From assembly GCA_965262505.1 (NCBI GenBank), contig CBDHFM010000030.1, positions 4,340,001 through 4,404,000 on the forward strand: a DNA stretch of 64,000 nucleotides, given 5' to 3'. The first letter of the stretch is position 1. Each line of letters begins with the position of its first letter. Of this stretch, positions 1-8,837 are shown one piece after another. The DNA comes from JACPPO01 sp965262505 (GTDB taxonomy: Bacteria > Acidobacteriota > Vicinamibacteria > Vicinamibacterales > UBA2999). Both the position numbers and the translations under genes were made by a program. Under the pieces are notes generated by a model. That model saw only the letters and a list, made by a program, of their open reading frames with translations. It made no database searches and had not been told where the DNA came from.

Positions 1-5
1 CCGGA

Positions 6-257
6 CTAGGGAATCTGGACGCCGTTGGCGTCGTGATAGTGGCCGTGTTCGGGGGACCAGACGCGAGTCAGGCCAGTGGACCGCTCCCCCGTAAATGAGG
101 CAATCCCGGCGAGGATGGCGACAAGCACCGCTCCGCCGACGGCAAAGAGCATCATCCGGCTCTGCGCGCCGCCGCCACGCTCATTGGCTTCGCAGCATTT
201 CTTGTATTTCCGGCCGCTGCCGCACGGACACAGGTCATTTCGTCCAGTTTTAGCCAT
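6..257 (-). CDS. SEC-C motif small membrane protein
   Basis: This 83-residue protein starts with a SEC-C zinc-binding motif: CPCGS at residues 10-14 and CC at 21-22, the arrangement found at the SecA C-terminus and in many small proteins. A hydrophobic segment at about residues 35-56 should be one membrane helix, followed by a short His-rich tail (HGHYH). I chose the ATG at 257, directly before the motif; an in-frame ATG at 311 would add 18 residues that look non-native. It is divergent from the hydrolase gene at 499. The function of the fusion of SEC-C with a membrane helix is unknown. Confidence 0.75.
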   Translation of the reverse strand: MAKTGRNDLCPCGSGRKYKKCCEANERGGGAQSRMMLFAVGGAVLVAILAGIASFTGERSTGLTRVWSPEHGHYHDANGVQIP

Positions 258-498
258 TCGCTCTTCCTTCTTGCAACCTGACTGTAGCGCAAGTTTTCGC
301 CGGAAGTCCACGATCGTGTTGCCATTCGACGCTGTGGGGAGACGCTGTGGGGATGTGCGCGGACTACAATCATCCTGTCAACCGGCGATTCCACGACATG
401 ACCCTTGTGGCAACAGACCTGGCCGTCACGCTTCCCGAGGATCGTCCGGGCATGTTCCGCACCGCGCTTTCAGACTACGTGGCCGGAGGCTAGAACCT

Positions 499-1527
499 GT
501 GGCGCTGGCCATCTTCACATCCGATCGCTTTGCCGATCACCTGACCCCCGCAGGCCATCCCGAGCGCGTCGAGCGGGCCGAAGTGATGCAGATGGTCGCA
601 TCGGAGTTTCGCCGGCGCGGCGGCTCGGTCCTTGAGCCGCGTCCGGCAAGGGACGAGGAGCTCGCGCGGATTCACGACCCGGCGTATCTCGGCGTGATCA
701 GGGAGACCGCCGGCCGAGCGGTCGCGCTCGATCGCGACACCTTCACCTCTCCTGACTCGTTCGACATCGCGCTGCTGGCCGCCGGCGCCGTGCTGTCAGG
801 CGTCGATCGCGTCCTCGACGCGGGACCCGGTGCGCGTGCATTCGCGATGGTGCGTCCGCCCGGTCATCACGCGGAACGCAACCGGGCCATGGGCTTCTGT
901 CTCTTCAATAACGTGGCGGTCGGCGCCGCGCACGCGCGCGCCCGCGGGCTGTCCAGGGTGGCCATCGTCGACTACGACGTCCACCACGGTAACGGTACGC
1001 AGTGGGCTTTTTACGACGACCCCGCGGTCCTGTTCATCTCGTCGCACCAGTTTCCCTTCTACCCTGGGACCGGGGCGGCTCAAGACATCGGGTCCGGCCG
1101 CGGTGTGGGGTTCACCGCCAATTTCCCTCTTGAAGCCGGCGCGACCGACGCGGACTACGAGCGCGTGTATGCCACGGTCGCCGGAATGCTCCGACAGTTC
1201 CGCCCTGAATTGATCCTCCTGTCGGCCGGCTTCGATGCGCACGTGGACGACCCGCTCGGAGGCCTTCGCCTCACCACGCCGCAGTTCGGACGCCTGACGG
1301 CGCTCGTCGCGGCGGCGGCTGACGAGTGCTGCGAAGGGCGGTTTGTCGCGGTGACCGAAGGCGGCTACGACCTCGGGGCGCTCGCCGCGTCTCTTCGCAG
1401 TGTCATCGACGTCCTCGATGGATCGACCACGCTCGATGATGTGCCCGTTCCCGTTGGAGATACCCGCCGCGCCGAAGCCTCGCTTGCCGCCGTCCGGCCC
1501 CATCTCAGCAAGTTCTGGACGATATAA
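499..1527 (+). CDS. Histone deacetylase family / AcuC-like deacetylase
   Basis: The 342-residue product is a complete class II HDAC/acetoin-utilisation-type zinc deacetylase, which removes acetyl groups from lysines or small amines. Visible motifs are the paired histidines in PPGHH (123-124), DYDVHHGNG with likely metal ligands D160 and H162, SAGFDAH with the third ligand near D246, and the terminal EGGYDL. The GTG at 499 is preceded by GGAGG at 485-489, which decides the start. The open frame continues upstream, but that stretch has no family similarity. TATAAT at 1523-1528 overlaps the stop and may serve leuS. The natural substrate cannot be read from sequence. Confidence 0.9.
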   Translation: MALAIFTSDRFADHLTPAGHPERVERAEVMQMVASEFRRRGGSVLEPRPARDEELARIHDPAYLGVIRETAGRAVALDRDTFTSPDSFDIALLAAGAVLSGVDRVLDAGPGARAFAMVRPPGHHAERNRAMGFCLFNNVAVGAAHARARGLSRVAIVDYDVHHGNGTQWAFYDDPAVLFISSHQFPFYPGTGAAQDIGSGRGVGFTANFPLEAGATDADYERVYATVAGMLRQFRPELILLSAGFDAHVDDPLGGLRLTTPQFGRLTALVAAAADECCEGRFVAVTEGGYDLGALAASLRSVIDVLDGSTTLDDVPVPVGDTRRAEASLAAVRPHLSKFWTI

Positions 1528-1532
1528 TCGTT

Positions 1533-1622
1533 CACAGTGCACCGCGCACTGTGCCCTCAGTGCTTTGCACTGTGCCTTCTGTGTTTTGCACTGTGCGCTT
1601 TTGTACTTCGCACTTCGCACTT
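1533..1622 (+). repeat. 21-bp tandem repeat in the leuS leader
   Basis: The motif GCACTGTGC recurs at 1546, 1567 and 1588, an exact 21-bp period, with a fourth degenerate unit before the leuS start. Each unit is self-complementary; for example CAGTGC-TTT-GCACTG can form a 6-bp stem. It lies between the upstream gene's stop and leuS, so if transcribed it would sit in the leuS 5' leader. No T-box-like features were recognised. Confidence 0.7.
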
Positions 1623-1628
1623 GTACCG

Positions 1629-4187
1629 ATGGAATACCGTCCTCAAGAGCTAGATCGAAAGTGGCAGCAGCGCTGGGCGGCGTCCCGCGCTTTTGAAGTC
1701 AGCACCGACCCATCGCGCCAGAAGTTCTACTGCCTCGAGATGTTCGCGTACCCGTCAGGACACGCGCATGTCGGCCACGTCCGGAACTACATCATCGGTG
1801 ACGTGATGGCGCGCACGAAGCGGATGCGGGGCTACAACGTGCTGCACCCCTTCGGGTGGGACGCCTTCGGGTTGCCCGCCGAGAACGCCGCGATCAAAGA
1901 CGGGATCCATCCGGAAGCCTCCACGCGCGGCAACATCGCGCACATGAAGGGACAACTGCAGCGGCTTGGGATCAGCTACGCGTGGGAGCGCGAGCTGGCG
2001 ACGTGCGATCCCGAGTACTACAAGTGGAACCAATGGCTCTTCATCCGGATGTTCGAGCGCGGCCTGGCGTACCGACGGCGCTCGTCGGTCAACTGGTGCC
2101 CGAGCTGCAACACGGTTCTGGCCAATGAGCAGGTGGTCGACGGCGGCTGCTGGCGTTGCGGGACACCGGTCGAGATGCGCGACCTCGAGCAATGGTTTTT
2201 CCGCATTACCGCGTTCGCCGAAGAGCTGCTGGATGCCGCCTCGGGCCTGACAGGCTGGCCCGAGAAGGTGCTGACGATGCAGCGGAACTGGATCGGGCGA
2301 TCGGAAGGGGCGCGCGTGCACTTTCCGATGGAGGGGGATCGAGGGTCGGAGTCTATCGAGGTGTTCACCACACGCATAGACACGATCTACGGCGCGACCT
2401 TCGTGTTGCTCGCTCCCGAGCACCCACTGGTCACCGGCCTGGCGGCCCGGTCGAAGGACCCTGCGTCGTTTGGTCGGCAGGTGCAGGCGTTCCGCGCTCA
2501 GGACCGTACGGCGCGGATGAGCGGGGAGATCGAAAAACAGGGTTTTGACACCGGCTTCCGCGCGATCAACCCGTTCACCAAGGAGCGGGTGTCGATCTGG
2601 ATCGCCAACTTCGTGCTTGGAGAGTACGGCACGGGTGCGGTCATGGCGGTGCCGGCGCACGACCAGCGCGATTTCGAGTTTGCCCGGAAGTTCAATCTAC
2701 CAATCCGCGTCGTCGTGACGCCGGATGGCGAGCCGGTACTGCCGGATCGAATGACCGAGGCGGCCGACGCATATGGCACGCTTGTCGATTCTGGAGAGTA
2801 TTCGGGGCTCCCGTCGGCGGAGGCGCAGCGGCGCATGATCGCGGCGGCCGATCAGCGCGGCATGGGCGAGGGCACCGTGCAGTACCGGCTGAAGGACTGG
2901 GGCATTTCGCGCCAGCGGTACTGGGGCACGCCCATCCCGATGATCTATTGCGACAAGGACGGCATCGTACCCGTTCCAGATGATCAACTCCCCGTGGAGT
3001 TACCGATGGTCGCGGAGTTCAGCGGGCGGGGTGATTCGCCGCTCGGCCAGGTGCCGGAGTTCGTGAACGTCCGCTGCCCGAAGTGCGCCGGTCCGGCCAG
3101 ACGTGAAACGGACACGATGGACACGTTCGTCGACTCGTCCTGGTACTTCTACCGGTTTGCCGATCCGCGAAATCACGGCATGCCGTTCGATCCGGCGGCC
3201 GTGAAGTACTGGCTGCCGGTGGACTTTTATAGTGGCGGCGTCGAGCATGCGATTCTGCACCTGATCTACTCGAGGTTTTTCGCGCGCGTGTTCCGCGATC
3301 TCGGCTTCGTCGATCACAGCGAGCCGTTCGCGCAGCTTCTCACGCAGGGCATGGTGCTGAAGGACGGCGCCGTGATGTCGAAGTCCAAGGGCAACGTCGT
3401 CGATCCGGACGCGATGCTCCAGAAGTTCGGTGCCGACGCGCTGCGGCTCTACGTGATGTTCGTTGCGCCGCCGGAGAAGGAAGTGGAGTGGAGCGACTCT
3501 GGCCTCGAGGGGAGTTTCCGCTTCCTCGCGCGTGTCTGGCGTCTCCTCGATCACTGGCGCGCGATTGTCGGTGGAGACGGGATCGACAGCCCAGACTCGT
3601 GTGACTCGCTGAACGCGGCGGAGCGCGCCGTGCGGCGCAAGACGCACGACACGATTCGCCGGGTCACGATCGACATCGAGGAGCGCCAGCAGCTCAATAC
3701 GGCCATCTCCGCGATGATGGAGCTGGTGAACGAGCTGTACGGCTTCAGCGAGCAGACGGCGACCGGCGCGCCAGGGCGCCGGGGCGACGATGGCACTGCG
3801 CGCGCTGGTGACCGCGTGGATAACGCTGAGCGCCGCGAGACCATCTGTGTCATCCGGGAGGCGCTGGAGGCGTTGATTCGCCTGCTTGCGCCGTTTGCGC
3901 CGCACACCGCCGAAGAAATGTGGGAACTCCTTGGCCATGAAACGGCCATGGCTGCGGCGACCTGGCCGACGTACGACGCGAATGTGGCGAGGGCCGATGA
4001 GATCGTGGTGCCGGTGCAGATCAACGGCAAGGTGCGGAGCCGTTTGACGGTGTCGGCAGATGTCTCGGATCACGAACTGGAGCGGATCGCCCTTGCCGAC
4101 CCGGCGATCCAGGGCTATACGACAGGGAAGACGGTCAAGAAGGTCGTGGTGGCGAAGCGGAGACTGGTGTCGGTCGTGATTCAATAG
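1629..4187 (+). CDS. leuS: Leucyl-tRNA synthetase
   Basis: This class I synthetase (852 residues) charges tRNA-Leu. The HIGH-type motif is at residues 41-50 (YPSGHAHVGH) and the KMSKS-type motif at 583-587 (MSKSK). A Zn-knuckle-like insert with CPSC and CWRC lies near residues 157-177. The CP1 editing domain follows, with TRIDTIYGATF. Length and domain order match bacterial LeuS. The ATG at 1629 opens MEYRPQELDRKWQ, the usual beginning; earlier in-frame starts fall in the repeat leader. lptE follows 7 bp downstream, so the genes are probably co-transcribed. Confidence 0.97.
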   Translation: MEYRPQELDRKWQQRWAASRAFEVSTDPSRQKFYCLEMFAYPSGHAHVGHVRNYIIGDVMARTKRMRGYNVLHPFGWDAFGLPAENAAIKDGIHPEASTRGNIAHMKGQLQRLGISYAWERELATCDPEYYKWNQWLFIRMFERGLAYRRRSSVNWCPSCNTVLANEQVVDGGCWRCGTPVEMRDLEQWFFRITAFAEELLDAASGLTGWPEKVLTMQRNWIGRSEGARVHFPMEGDRGSESIEVFTTRIDTIYGATFVLLAPEHPLVTGLAARSKDPASFGRQVQAFRAQDRTARMSGEIEKQGFDTGFRAINPFTKERVSIWIANFVLGEYGTGAVMAVPAHDQRDFEFARKFNLPIRVVVTPDGEPVLPDRMTEAADAYGTLVDSGEYSGLPSAEAQRRMIAAADQRGMGEGTVQYRLKDWGISRQRYWGTPIPMIYCDKDGIVPVPDDQLPVELPMVAEFSGRGDSPLGQVPEFVNVRCPKCAGPARRETDTMDTFVDSSWYFYRFADPRNHGMPFDPAAVKYWLPVDFYSGGVEHAILHLIYSRFFARVFRDLGFVDHSEPFAQLLTQGMVLKDGAVMSKSKGNVVDPDAMLQKFGADALRLYVMFVAPPEKEVEWSDSGLEGSFRFLARVWRLLDHWRAIVGGDGIDSPDSCDSLNAAERAVRRKTHDTIRRVTIDIEERQQLNTAISAMMELVNELYGFSEQTATGAPGRRGDDGTARAGDRVDNAERRETICVIREALEALIRLLAPFAPHTAEEMWELLGHETAMAAATWPTYDANVARADEIVVPVQINGKVRSRLTVSADVSDHELERIALADPAIQGYTTGKTVKKVVVAKRRLVSVVIQ

Positions 4188-4194
4188 GGTCTAG

Positions 4195-4749
4195 ATGGTT
4201 CACAGGATGGCGTGCAAGGGATTCGCGTTGTCGATGCTCCTGGTCCTTGGGTTCACGACCTCCGGGTGCGGCTATGCGTTGGCAGGGCGTGGGGCGTTCC
4301 TGCCCGAGTACATCAACGTCGTCGGCGTACCGCAGCTTGTCAACACCAGCACGTTCTTCCAGGTGGAGCAGATCCTTACTGAGAAGATCCGCACGGAATT
4401 CATCGGACGTGGCCGGTTCACCGTCGTTCCCGTTCCCGAAGGCGCCGACGCGGTCGTGACCGGCGCGGTCATCTCCGTCAACGTTCAGCCCGTGGGTTTC
4501 ACCGAGCAACAGCTTGCGTCGCGCTACCTGTTCACCTTGACGATGCGGGTGGAGTTCACGGACGCACGGACCAGCCAGGTGCTCTGGTCGAACAGCGCGC
4601 TCACCTTCCGGGAGGAATACGATCTCACCATCCGCAGCGACCAGGCGCTCGAAGGCGCCACTTTTCTCAGCCAGGAGCGCAGCTCCTTCGATCGCATTGC
4701 CGATGACGTAGCCCGCACGGTGGTCACGGCGATTGTCGAGGCGTTCTAA
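4195..4749 (+). CDS. lptE: LPS-assembly lipoprotein LptE family
   Basis: The 184-residue product has a lipoprotein signal peptide with lipobox ending at C25 (TTSGCGYAL). The mature protein begins GYALAGRG and carries the LptE pattern of a short two-strand, two-helix fold (TEKIRTEFIGRGRF, then VTGAVISV). LptE plugs the LptD barrel that inserts lipopolysaccharide into the outer membrane, so its presence implies a diderm. The position directly after leuS and before holA is the conserved bacterial order. An alternative start is the ATG at 4207. Confidence 0.85.
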   Translation: MVHRMACKGFALSMLLVLGFTTSGCGYALAGRGAFLPEYINVVGVPQLVNTSTFFQVEQILTEKIRTEFIGRGRFTVVPVPEGADAVVTGAVISVNVQPVGFTEQQLASRYLFTLTMRVEFTDARTSQVLWSNSALTFREEYDLTIRSDQALEGATFLSQERSSFDRIADDVARTVVTAIVEAF

Positions 4750-4818
4750 CGGCCGGGCCGTCGTTGGGCGACGCGGACGTGCCGGCCACCCCCTCCCCGC
4801 ATCCGATACAGTAGTCCG

Positions 4819-5772
4819 GTGCCGCCCTTGACCCCCGCTGCTCTTCGGAAGCAGATCGCCACTGGTGAGACTACTCCCCTCTACGCGCTGATCGGTGAAG
4901 ACGACGTGGAGAAGTCGGCCGTCGCCGGTGAGTTCGCCGACATCGTGGACGAAGGCCTCCGCGCCTTCAACGTGGATCGGCTCTACGGAGGAGAGATCAA
5001 GGTCGGCGATCTGGTGCAGGCGACCGCCACGCTGCCGATGATGGCGCCGCGTCGTGTGGTCGTCGTCCTGGACGCCGAGAAGCTGCTGATCCCGAAGCGT
5101 GACTCAAAGGCGGCCGACGAGGAATTGGAGCGGCTCGAGAAGTTCCTGAAGGCGCCACCCTCGCACGCGACCACCGTGTTCGTGTGCGGCGCCGTCGACC
5201 TCCGCCGCCGCGCTGTGAAGCTGTTGATGAAGGAAGCGCACGTAGTCGATTGCGGGACGATTGGCGACGAGGGGGATGCCGAACGATGGGTGAAGGCGCG
5301 CGCCGGCGCCCTTGGGGTGTCTCTGGAAGCCGCCGCCGTCAAGGTGCTTGTTCAGCGCGCCGGCCTGGACATCACCCGGCTCCGGGGCGGGCTCGAGCGG
5401 CTCGCGCTCTTTGCGGCGGGGCAGCCGACCATTACCGCAGAGGACGTGCGGCAAGCCGTCCCGGCCGGCCCGGAGGCACAGGCGGACTTCGGCATCGCCA
5501 ACGCAATCAAGCGTAACGATGCGGCCAGTGGGCTGCGGGAACTGCGTCTCGCACTCGACGCAGGCGCCATGCCGGTGATGCTCATGGGACAGCTGCGATG
5601 GGTCGCGGAGCAACTCACGGCCCCGCGTCTCGGGACCGCCATCGAGGCGCTGCTCCGCACCGATCTTGCCCTCAAGTCGTCCGGAGGCGAGCCGCGCGTC
5701 CTGCTCGAGCGGCTGGTGGTGGAGTTGTGCGAGGAAAGAAAGAAAGGGGGCTCTACGCGGACGCTCTCGTGA
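4819..5772 (+). CDS. holA: DNA polymerase III delta subunit
   Basis: HolA is the clamp-loader subunit that opens the beta sliding clamp. The 317-residue product shows the family's N-terminal region (LYALIGEDDVEK), the RRVVVVLDAEKLL strand and the C-terminal collar region with MGQLRWVAEQL. It has no Walker motif, as expected for delta. The start is GTG at 4819; TACAGT at 4807-4812 ends 6 bp before it, so the message may be leaderless. The 3' end overlaps convergent rpsT by 20 bp. Confidence 0.92.
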   Translation: MPPLTPAALRKQIATGETTPLYALIGEDDVEKSAVAGEFADIVDEGLRAFNVDRLYGGEIKVGDLVQATATLPMMAPRRVVVVLDAEKLLIPKRDSKAADEELERLEKFLKAPPSHATTVFVCGAVDLRRRAVKLLMKEAHVVDCGTIGDEGDAERWVKARAGALGVSLEAAAVKVLVQRAGLDITRLRGGLERLALFAAGQPTITAEDVRQAVPAGPEAQADFGIANAIKRNDAASGLRELRLALDAGAMPVMLMGQLRWVAEQLTAPRLGTAIEALLRTDLALKSSGGEPRVLLERLVVELCEERKKGGSTRTLS

Positions 5773-6022
5773 GCCCCGCGCCCAGGCGAGACTTGTAGCG
5801 GCTCGCCGTGTTGGTGTGGATGATGCCCTTGGTGGCCATCTTGTCCACGATCGACACGGTCTTGCTGAGCGCAGCCTTCGCGCTGGCCAGGTCCTTGGCG
5901 TCAAGCGACGCGTGTATGGACTTGAGGGCGGTCCGGAGCTTGGACCGAAGCCGACGGTTGTGCTCCCGGCGCTTGATGTTCTGCCGATTCGCCTTGAGGG
6001 CGGACTTCGTACGTTTTGCCAT
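5753..6022 (-). CDS. rpsT: 30S ribosomal protein S20
   Basis: This 89-residue, Lys/Arg-rich helical protein matches S20, which binds 16S rRNA early in 30S assembly. It has the typical start MAKRTKSALK and the conserved IHTNTASRYKSRL segment near the C-terminus. It is convergent with holA, overlapping it by 20 bp at the 3' ends; this holA-rpsT pairing is common. TACAAT (complement of 6032-6037) lies close upstream and could be its -10 box, but no clear -35 box is visible. Confidence 0.96.
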   Translation of the reverse strand: MAKRTKSALKANRQNIKRREHNRRLRSKLRTALKSIHASLDAKDLASAKAALSKTVSIVDKMATKGIIHTNTASRYKSRLGAGLTRASA

Positions 6023-6039
6023 GAAGTTGCTATTGTACT

Positions 6040-6738
6040 TCAGGGCGCGACGATTTCGTACGAGCCTGAGGCTGGGCGTTCCGTGGAGTACCGGATGACC
6101 GGCTCGCCGTCGATGATTTCGACGGTCTTGTAGACGATACGCTTGGCCGGCGCGGGTCCTGAATCACCTCCCGCCTCGGCGGAGCCGACCTTCCGAACGT
6201 AGTCCTGCGTCTCCTGGTAGGGCGGCACCTGGCCGCCATAGCGTTCGACGGCGGTCGAACCAGCGTTATAGGCCGCCAGGGCGAGTTCTTCGTTGCCGTC
6301 GTACCGGTCCAGCAGCTGCCGCAGATAGGTCGTGCCGCCACGGATGTTGTCGGCGGGGTCGTATGGATTGCGCACGCCGAGTGCACGCGCGGTCACCGGC
6401 ATCAATTGCATGAGGCCCATCGCGCCCTTCGGCGACGTTGCGCGTGGGTCGAAGCCCGATTCCACCTGGATGACGGCACGCACGAGAGCGGGACGGAGGC
6501 GGTGCCTCGCGGCATGTTCCTGGACAAGCGGCTCGAACCGTTCGCGCACGGCACTCGGCGACGCCGGCCGGGTCACGCGGTACTGCGGCGCATCGGGGAC
6601 CGCGTAGGTGACCGCCGCCGCGTCGAGCCGCCGGTCCGACAGCACCAGGTTGCCGCCGGCGTCGCGCCAGACGTAGATCTGCGCGTCCGCCTGGAGGGGC
6701 CAGACGAGCGCGGCGCAGATGGCTAAAGCGCTTTTCAT
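6040..6738 (-). CDS. Lytic transglycosylase (SLT) with IS-supplied start
   Basis: As it stands this encodes 232 residues: a signal peptide ending near QADAQ, a DUF4124-like N-terminal segment (IYVWRDAGGN), and a soluble lytic transglycosylase domain with catalytic Glu near E93 (QVESGFDP), GAMGLMQLMP and AAYNAG. Such enzymes cleave peptidoglycan in the periplasm. An IS630 element is inserted in the signal-peptide codons. Codons 1-5 (MKSAL) come from the IS end, and the ATG overlaps the transposase stop as ATGA. The ancestral start is at 7773 and would read MPVRTLLLAICAAL, giving 235 residues. The IS thus rebuilt a plausible signal peptide; whether it is expressed is inference. Confidence 0.85.
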   Translation of the reverse strand: MKSALAICAALVWPLQADAQIYVWRDAGGNLVLSDRRLDAAAVTYAVPDAPQYRVTRPASPSAVRERFEPLVQEHAARHRLRPALVRAVIQVESGFDPRATSPKGAMGLMQLMPVTARALGVRNPYDPADNIRGGTTYLRQLLDRYDGNEELALAAYNAGSTAVERYGGQVPPYQETQDYVRKVGSAEAGGDSGPAPAKRIVYKTVEIIDGEPVIRYSTERPASGSYEIVAP

Positions 6739-7751
6739 GACCGTGTGGCGGCCGCGTACCCGCAGTGCCGAACATAGTTGCGGCATTCGTCAGGGCTGAA
6801 GTGCGCCAAGCACTCGCCGAGGAACGGCCAGAGCGTCTCGGTGCTGCGATAGCGAGCGGTGCGAACGAGGGCCTTGAGCTTCGCGAAGCAGAGCTCGATG
6901 GGATTGAGGTCCGGGCTGTAGGGTGGCAAGTACCAGAGGGTGGCCCCGGCGGCCTGGATGGCGCGTTGGATGCCGGCGACCTTGTGGGCCCCGAGATTGT
7001 CGGCAATGACGATGTCGCCGGGCTGCAGGGTCGGCACCAGGATCTGTTCGATGTAGGCGCGGAAGCTCTCGCCATCGATCGCGCCGTCGAAGACCCCCGG
7101 TGCGGTCAGCCCCGTGACCCGCAACGCGGCGAGAAACGTGCTGGTCTGCCAGCGCCCGCAGGGGGCGTGGTCGTGGACGCGCGCGCCGCGCGGTGCCCGG
7201 CCGTACCGCCGAAGCAGATTGGTGGTGATGCCGGTTTCGTCCAGAAACACGAGGTGGGCGACATCCCAGGTCGGCGCCGCCGCGTGCCACGCGACCCGCG
7301 CGGCCGCGACGTCAGGCCGATCGTGTTCGGACGGGCGGACCGTGTTTTTTAACGGTCAGGCCGAGGGCCCGCACGGCGCGCCAGACCGTCGGCACACTCG
7401 CGGGCGTGGCGAGGGCGTCCTTCAGCTCAGCCAGCGTGCGATCCGGGTGCGCCGCAATCAGCGCGGCCAAGGTGTGTAGGTGCGGCTCAAGCATGCAGCG
7501 CCGTCCATGTCGCTGGACGCGAGGCGCCACCTCGCCCGTGTCGCGCCGCCGCTGTTTCAGTAGCCGCACCCACGACCCGCTCACGCGGTACTTCGCCGCC
7601 ACCTCGGCCGCCGTCATCCCGGCATCGCTGTCGAGGAGCGCCCGCTCTCGCAGATCCATCGAATAGGCACGCATCGGGCCTCCTGCATCGGTGCGCGCAG
7701 AAGTACCACGACCGCCCCAGGTAGTACAAGGCCTATTTGAAAAGCGCTTTA
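6724..7751 (-). mobile_element. IS630-family element inserted in the transglycosylase gene
   Basis: The element is bounded by TA dinucleotides (6724-6725 and 7750-7751), the IS630/Tc1 target duplication. Its terminal inverted repeats are TAAAGCGCTTTTCA at the left and the reverse complement at the right. Removing the element and one TA restores a continuous signal-peptide frame from 7773. The transposase lies on the minus strand, in the orientation of the interrupted gene, so transcription from the IS could read into the transglycosylase. Confidence 0.9.
6735..7674 (-). CDS. IS630 transposase (two frames, frameshifted)
   Basis: The first frame starts at ATG 7674 after an AGGAGG site and encodes the helix-turn-helix part (MRAYSMDLRERAL, then AAEVAAKYRVSGSWV). 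It ends at 7312. The second frame, offset by +1, begins inside a run of six A residues (VKK codons, about 7345-7350) and continues PSEHDRPDVAAARVAW into the DDE domain: FLDETG, ADNLGAH and PPYSPDLNPIEL. It ends with TGA at 6735. IS630 transposases are often made by slippage at such A-runs, so this is probably a functional fused product, though a simple frameshift mutation is possible. Confidence 0.85.
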
Positions 7752-7886
7752 GGAGCAGCGTTCGAACGGGCATTGGTCGAAATGGCTGAGCCGGGAGATC
7801 CTATCGTACAGTTCCATGTCCCAGGGACCAGCCGGTTTATCGGCCCGAGCGGCGCCACCCCTTACCTCTGTTAGGATCCTGCACGC

Positions 7887-8837
7887 ATGACGTTCTGGCA
7901 ACGGTGGGTGCGGCAACCGCGGAGCGTCTTTCTGCGGAAGGCCTGTTTTCAGGTCCATTTGTGGCTCGGCCTTGCCCTCGGGCTGTACGTAGTGGTCCTG
8001 TGCCTGAGTGGCAGCGCGCTCGTCTTCCGCCGCGAGATGAACCGCGCGTTCGTCCCGGTGCGTCCGGCGATCGACGAGACGGCCCGGGTTCAATCATCGG
8101 AGGAGCTGGCGGCGGCCGCGCGCCGAGAGTATCCGGGCTTCACCGTGGACAGCGTTGGTGACGTCCAGCGGAGCAGCCCGGTCGTGGAGATGTCGCTGCT
8201 GCGGGATGGCGAGACGATCCAACGGGTCTTCAACGCGTACACAGGCGAGGATCTCGGCGATCCGTTCCCCAGAAAGTTGCGCGCGGTCTTGTGGGTCGCG
8301 ACGCTGCACGACGATCTGCTGCTGCCGCGACGGGGGCTTGGCCGTTTCTGGAACGGCGTCGGCAGTATTCTCGTCACGTTGCTGTGCGTCGGCGGCGCGG
8401 TCGTGTGGTGGCCGGGCATTACGGGCTGGCGGCGCGGCGTGTACATCAAGCGGCGGTCGGCGTGGCCGCGATTCAACTTTGATCTGCACAGCGCTCTCGG
8501 CTTCTGGTTCTTCGTGTTTATCGCGATGTGGGGGGTGTCCGGAATCTACCTGTCGTTACCCACGCCGTTCATGAACGTGGTCGACTGGGTCTTCGGACCG
8601 CCGGAGAATTACGAGCGCCCGGTCGATGTCGCCTTGAACTGGCTTGCGCGACTGCATTTCGGCCGCTGGCGCAGCCACACACTCAAGGTCGTGTGGGTCG
8701 TGGCCGGTCTGGTTCCACCCGCGATGTTCGTCACCGGCGTGGTCATGTGGTGGAATCGTGTGGTCCGCAAGCCGCGGACCGCCCGGGTGAGCCAACCCGC
8801 GGTGAACCTTCAGCAGGAACCACAGAGGGTAGAATGA
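7887..8837 (+). CDS. PepSY-associated TM helix protein
   Basis: This 316-residue integral membrane protein has about four helices (near residues 22-46, 152-174, 203-227 and 266-290). Histidines lie at the membrane faces (HLWLG, LHDD, DLHSALGF, LHFGRW), the pattern of PepSY_TM proteins related to siderophore-reductase or cytochrome-like modules. A PepSY-like periplasmic region with VFNAYTGEDLG lies between helices 1 and 2. Its stop overlaps the start of the TRAP substrate-binding gene as ATGA, so the two are translationally coupled. The role may be iron or electron transfer; the exact substrate is unknown. Confidence 0.8.
   Translation: MTFWQRWVRQPRSVFLRKACFQVHLWLGLALGLYVVVLCLSGSALVFRREMNRAFVPVRPAIDETARVQSSEELAAAARREYPGFTVDSVGDVQRSSPVVEMSLLRDGETIQRVFNAYTGEDLGDPFPRKLRAVLWVATLHDDLLLPRRGLGRFWNGVGSILVTLLCVGGAVVWWPGITGWRRGVYIKRRSAWPRFNFDLHSALGFWFFVFIAMWGVSGIYLSLPTPFMNVVDWVFGPPENYERPVDVALNWLARLHFGRWRSHTLKVVWVVAGLVPPAMFVTGVVMWWNRVVRKPRTARVSQPAVNLQQEPQRVE

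Noticed and set aside
398..493. A 31-codon frame (MTLVATDLAVTLPEDRPGMF) with an ACT-domain-like look
   Set aside because: It is very short, overlaps the ribosome-binding site of the hydrolase gene and ends before a full ACT fold could form.
76..498. N-terminal extension of the histone-deacetylase-like frame
   Set aside because: No family similarity upstream of GTG 499, and a good GGAGG lies just before that codon.
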